NCBI RefSeq assembly: GCF_013409345.1
Contig: NZ_JACCBB010000001.1
Span: forward strand, 2,914,001-2,978,000
Source of the DNA: Kineococcus aurantiacus
Lineage (GTDB): Bacteria; Actinomycetota; Actinomycetes; Actinomycetales; Kineococcaceae
Direction: 5' to 3'
Length of the DNA stretch: 64,000 nucleotides
Every line of letters begins with the position of its first letter. Within the stretch, counting starts at the first letter, position 1. Below the pieces are notes generated by a model that worked only from the letters and a program-made list of their open reading frames with translations, was not told the origin of the DNA and searched no databases. Below, piece after piece: positions 60,169-64,000 of the stretch. Made by a program: the position numbers and the translations under genes.

Positions 60169-60609
60169 GTGGACACCTCGCGTGGCGCCCAGCTGGCCCT
60201 CCTGCTGCTCGACGGGTTCGAGTCGCTGACGAGGCAGGTCATCGACGAGTTGGCCGAACGAGGGCATCCCGCTGTCACGGCGACCCACGAGTTCGCGCTG
60301 CGCGCGATCGACCAGGGGGCCGACGACGCCGCAGCACTCGGACGTGCGCTCGGGGTTTCACGACAGGCCGCCGCCAAGACGATCGAGGCCCTGGAGAGCC
60401 TGGGCTACCTCCGGCGACTGGCCGATCCGAGTGACGCCCGGCGCAAGCGGCTCGTGGTCACCGACCGCGGCTACGAGATGTCCCGCCTGGGGGGCGCCGC
60501 CTACGACGCCCTGCGGGAACGGTGGGCGGCTTCGATCGGGTGGGCGCGGCTCGAAGGCGTGGAGGCGGCGCTGCACGACCTGGCCGGCCGCGACACGTTC
60601 CCGACGTGA
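60169..60609 (+). CDS. MarR-family regulator of adjacent hydrolase
   Basis: The 146-aa protein has the MarR winged HTH (AALGRALGVSRQAAAKTIEALESLGYLRRLADPSDARRKRLVVTDRGYEM). GTG at 60169 was chosen because CACGCT, 17 bp after TTGTCA, ends 7 nt before it; the upstream ATG at 60142 would precede the transcription start. It probably represses the divergent hydrolase and itself. Confidence 0.88.
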   Translation: MDTSRGAQLALLLLDGFESLTRQVIDELAERGHPAVTATHEFALRAIDQGADDAAALGRALGVSRQAAAKTIEALESLGYLRRLADPSDARRKRLVVTDRGYEMSRLGGAAYDALRERWAASIGWARLEGVEAALHDLAGRDTFPT

Positions 60610-60694
60610 CCGGGCACGTCATCGAAACGGCGCCCCGACCGCGACGTTCCCCGAACCGGCCCGCACCGGGTGGGCCGGGGGCAGGATCGGCGGC

Positions 60695-61054
60695 GTGGAC
60701 GGGACGTTCGACCTGGAGCCGGTGCGCGCCTTCGTCAGCCGGCAGGCTCGCCGGGCGCGCGCCGTCCGCTCCTCGGCCGCTGAAGACGTGCCCGGACTGC
60801 GCGGCGTGCGTTCGCAGCACCTCGAGGACGGCTGGGTGCACCTGATCTTCGACGGGTGGGACCCCGCCGCTGCCGCCGCGGTCGCCGACCGCGTCCTGGA
60901 GCCGGACGCCGCGACGTTCCTCGTGCTGGGACGGGTGAGCGTCTTCGACGGCTTCGCGCCGGTCGAGGAGGGAGGGGCGGGAGTCGCGGCGGTGGTGCGC
61001 TCGGACCCGCCGCCGCAGCTCGGGGAGTCGCTGGAGGAGGCGCGCCGGGTCTGA
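60695..61054 (+). CDS. Hypothetical protein
   Basis: The 119-aa product is rich in Arg, Ala, Val and Asp: [26 protein letters not shown], then [25 protein letters not shown] and [17 protein letters not shown]. It has no membrane segment or known motif. GTG at 60695 follows CAGGAT by 7 nt. It stands alone between the MarR gene and the convergent GGDEF gene. Confidence 0.55.
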   Translation: MDGTFDLEPVRAFVSRQARRARAVRSSAAEDVPGLRGVRSQHLEDGWVHLIFDGWDPAAAAAVADRVLEPDAATFLVLGRVSVFDGFAPVEEGGAGVAAVVRSDPPPQLGESLEEARRV

Positions 61055-61082
61055 CGCGCTGCGCACCGGTGCGGTGGCCCGC

Positions 61083-62597
61083 TCAGGAGTCGGCGGCCAG
61101 CACGTGCGCGTCGCCGCCGGCGCGCTTGGCGACGTACATCGCCGCGTCGGCGCGCGAGAGCAGGGCGTCGGCGTCGTCGCCCGGCTCGGACGCCGTGATG
61201 CCGACGCTGGCGCTGATGGTTGCCGGTCCGGCGGCCAGCAGGAACGGCTCGCGCAGCCGGTCGACGAGCGCCACGGCGACGTCGTCGGCGACGCCGGGGA
61301 ACAGGTCGGGCAGCACGATCGCGAACTCGTCGCCGCCCAGCCGCGCGGGGAACGCCCCGGCGCCGCAGGTCTCGCGCAGGCGGCGCGCGGTCTCGGTGAG
61401 CAGCTCGTCCCCGGCGGCGTGGCCGAGGGTGTCGTTGACGGCCTTGAAGCCGTCGAGGTCGACGAAGAGGACCGCGATGGCCGCGTCGGCGCGCACCGCC
61501 GTCTCCAGCTGCGCCGTGAAGGCGCGCCGGTTGGGCAGGCCCGTGAGGGGGTCGACGAGGGCCATCCGCCGCGTCTCGGCCGTCATCCGCACCCGCAGGA
61601 ACGCCGCCGAGGCCAGCGAGGCGAGGGAGACGAGGGCGACCTCGTCGAACTGCCGGGCCTGCTGGTTGGTGCCGACGGGGGCCACCAGCCAGCGCTTGGT
61701 GCCGTGGTCGTCGTCGACCTCGCAGCCGGTCTCGCCCGGGCCCGGCGGGCTGGCGCGGACCTCCAGGCGGTTGCCGGAGAGCAGGGCCGTGCCGTGGCTC
61801 TCGACGACGCGGACGAGCTCGTCGAGGTCGGTGGCGGCGTGGACGTGGACGGCGGCCTCGAACAGCTCGCGCTGCTGGCGGCGGCTCTGGTGGGCCCGGC
61901 GCCAGGCCCAGGCCGCCACGACGACGGCCATGCCGGGCACGACGGTGAGGTAGGCGACCCACGTGGGCATGGCGATGTTCACGGCGGCGGCCAGGTAGCC
62001 CAGGACGGCGACGAGCACGAACAGGGCCCCGCCGATCGCCGAGCCGGGCTCGGCGAGCTCGCGCCACACGGACTTGCGGCGCTCGACGGCGATGGAGACG
62101 GCCGACAGCACCGTGTCGGCCAGGTAGTAGGTCGCGGCCCCGGCCAGGACGGAGAGCAGCTTGGCGGGGCTGACGGGCTCCTGGACCCCCGCGCCGGTCA
62201 CCACGAGCGTGGCCAGCAGGGACGACAGCATCGAGGAGCCCGCGTTGAAGACGCGGCTCTGCCAGGAGCGGCGGTCGACCAGGTAGGCCGGGAGCGCGGC
62301 GAGGGTCCACGCCAGCAGGGCCAGCGGCGGCTCGTAGCCGGTCAGCAGGAAGAAGAGCAGCACCGGCGCGAACGGGACGTAGATGCCCGAGGCCATGCCC
62401 GTCACCATGAGCGGGAAGCGGGTCAGGACCACCGCGACCGGCACGGTCACGGCCAGCGCCGTCAGCAGACCGGTGTCCGCGCCCTCCGCGCGCCACCACA
62501 GGCCCGCGCCGACGAGGACGACGAGGCCCAGCGCGAACACGGCACCGTCCAGCAGTGCCGAGGCGCCCGGACGGCGCCGGGTTCGGTCAGTCCCCAC
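61083..62597 (-). CDS. Membrane-anchored GGDEF diguanylate cyclase
   Basis: The 504-aa protein has eight or so N-terminal helices (MASE-like: [68 protein letters not shown]), a linker resembling a degenerate GAF, and a C-terminal GGDEF domain with [12 protein letters not shown] (GGDEF at 421-425) preceded by [23 protein letters not shown]. The catalytic motif is intact; no RxxD inhibitory site precedes it. It should make cyclic di-GMP. No EAL domain is present. Confidence 0.92.
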   Translation of the reverse strand: MGTDRTRRRPGASALLDGAVFALGLVVLVGAGLWWRAEGADTGLLTALAVTVPVAVVLTRFPLMVTGMASGIYVPFAPVLLFFLLTGYEPPLALLAWTLAALPAYLVDRRSWQSRVFNAGSSMLSSLLATLVVTGAGVQEPVSPAKLLSVLAGAATYYLADTVLSAVSIAVERRKSVWRELAEPGSAIGGALFVLVAVLGYLAAAVNIAMPTWVAYLTVVPGMAVVVAAWAWRRAHQSRRQQRELFEAAVHVHAATDLDELVRVVESHGTALLSGNRLEVRASPPGPGETGCEVDDDHGTKRWLVAPVGTNQQARQFDEVALVSLASLASAAFLRVRMTAETRRMALVDPLTGLPNRRAFTAQLETAVRADAAIAVLFVDLDGFKAVNDTLGHAAGDELLTETARRLRETCGAGAFPARLGGDEFAIVLPDLFPGVADDVAVALVDRLREPFLLAAGPATISASVGITASEPGDDADALLSRADAAMYVAKRAGGDAHVLAADS

Positions 62598-62682
62598 GTC
62601 CCCCCATCGGCAGGGACGGGCGCCCCCTTGAGCGGCGGTAACCTGGGGGTCGCCGATCCCCCTCCCCGAAGGAGCGCCGCGC

Positions 62683-62949
62683 ATGGGCCGCGTCGTCATC
62701 GACGTCATGCCGAAACCCGAGATCCTCGACCCGCAGGGGAAGGCCGTCGTCGGCGCCCTGCCGCGGCTGGGCTTCGACGTCTTCACCTCCGTCCGCCAGG
62801 GCAAGCGCTTCGAGCTGGAGGTCGAGGGGGACGTCACCCCCGAAGTCCTGGCGCAGGCGCGCCGGGCGGCCGAGACGCTGCTGTCCAACCCGGTCATCGA
62901 GGACGTCGTGAGCGTCCGCGAGGCCGACACCGCCGAGGTCCAGGCGTGA
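62683..62949 (+). CDS. purS: FGAM synthase subunit PurS
   Basis: The 88-aa protein starts [22 protein letters not shown] and has [23 protein letters not shown] and [12 protein letters not shown], standard for PurS, the small bridging subunit of formylglycinamidine ribonucleotide synthase. GAAGGAG precedes the ATG. A -10-like TAACCT lies at 62639-62644. The stop overlaps the purQ GTG by 4 nt. Confidence 0.96.
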   Translation: MGRVVIDVMPKPEILDPQGKAVVGALPRLGFDVFTSVRQGKRFELEVEGDVTPEVLAQARRAAETLLSNPVIEDVVSVREADTAEVQA

Positions 62950-63619
62950 AGGTCGGCGTCGTCACCTTCCCCGGCTCCCTCGACGACGGCGACGCCCGCC
63001 GCGCCGTGACCCTCGCCGGCGGCGAGGCCGTGGCGCTGTGGCACGCCGACGCCGACCTGCGCGGCGTCGACGCGGTCGTGCTGCCCGGCGGCTTCTCCTA
63101 CGGCGACTACCTGCGCTGCGGGGCCATCGCCCGGTTCGCCCCGGTCATGACCGAGGTCGTGCGCGCCGCCGAGGGCGGGATGCCCGTGCTGGGCATCTGC
63201 AACGGCTTCCAGGTGCTGTGCGAGTCGCACCTGCTGCCCGGTGCGCTGGTCCGCAACGACCACCAGAAGTTCCTCTGCAAGGACCAGCGGCTGCGCGTGG
63301 AGTCCACGGCCACCGCCTGGACCGCCGACTTCACCGCCGGGCAGGAGATCACGATCCCGCTGAAGAACGGCGAGGGCGGGTTCGTCGCCGACGAGGCGAC
63401 CCTGGACCGCCTGGAGGGGGAGGGCCGCGTGGTCTTCCGCTACCTGGGCGGCAACCCGAACGGCTCGCTGCGCGACATCGCGGGCATCAGCAACGAGCGC
63501 GGCAACGTGGTGGGCCTCATGCCGCACCCCGAGCACGCCGTCGAGGAGCTCTTCGGTCCCGGGCTGGACGGCCTCGGCCTGTTCACGTCGGTGCTGAAGG
63601 CCGGACTGGGGGCGATCGC

Positions 63620-63623
<4 letters not shown>
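62946..63623 (+). CDS. purQ: FGAM synthase glutaminase subunit PurQ
   Basis: PurQ (225 aa) supplies ammonia from glutamine to PurL. The class I glutaminase features are [17 protein letters not shown], nucleophile Cys in [12 protein letters not shown], and the His-x-Glu pair in [12 protein letters not shown]. Its start and stop overlap purS and purL by 4 nt each. Confidence 0.97.

Positions 63624-64000
<377 letters not shown>

Overview
The window is one 64-kb stretch of a very GC-rich actinobacterial chromosome. GTG starts dominate, genes overlap at GTGA junctions, and many GTG/ATG starts lie 7-8 nt after a TANNNT-like -10 element, as expected of leaderless actinobacterial transcripts. Gene order and the radiation-tolerant-type DNA repair set would fit Kineococcus or a relative (Kineosporiaceae), but this is inference. 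I see no rRNA, tRNA, CRISPR array, phage gene or insertion sequence.

Layout. 0-4 kb: the end of a TetR gene, a secreted beta-propeller protein, aroC and an Lrp/AsnC regulator. 3.8-8.3 kb: a metal-efflux operon (ArsR, P1B-4 ATPase, YnfA-like protein), a small Rieske protein and an MFS exporter. 8.4-14.5 kb: DNA repair genes (Ku, a 3-methyladenine glycosylase-like protein, separately encoded LigD-type ligase and polymerase) around two siderophore-interacting proteins that carry an iron box. 14.5-18.9 kb: epoxide hydrolase and a divergent CGNR regulator sharing a duplicated operator, a double GNAT protein and two membrane proteins. 18.9-24.6 kb: purD-purC-amidase in overlapping frames, then DUF4253-lrgA-lrgB. 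24.6-34.5 kb: MFS/TetR pair, alanine dehydrogenase with an Lrp-type regulator, an IclR-Rieske oxygenase-reductase operon, a GCS2 carboxylate-amine ligase and a flavin disulfide reductase. 34.5-41.9 kb: aminodeoxychorismate lyase-like protein, 8-oxoguanine deaminase-like hydrolase, metallo-beta-lactamase-fold hydrolase, PucR regulator with a divergent class III aminotransferase, and an SQR-like flavoprotein. 41.9-50 kb: a frameshifted gene, RibD-C, PhzF, a sugar transporter, a MerR/ABC/DUF1048 operon, an SDR and a LysE exporter.

50-61 kb is dense in regulator-transporter and regulator-hydrolase pairs, most with recognisable operators. It also contains what I consider the best find: a tryptophanyl-tRNA synthetase of the auxiliary type preceded by a 12-codon leader peptide with adjacent Trp codons and mutually exclusive hairpins, i.e. 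a ribosome-mediated attenuator. 61-64 kb: a membrane diguanylate cyclase and then purS-purQ-purL. The purine genes therefore lie on both sides of about 41 kb of mainly accessory genes.

The reading is by eye only. Family names rest on recognised motifs and remembered family features; no database search or folding program was run.
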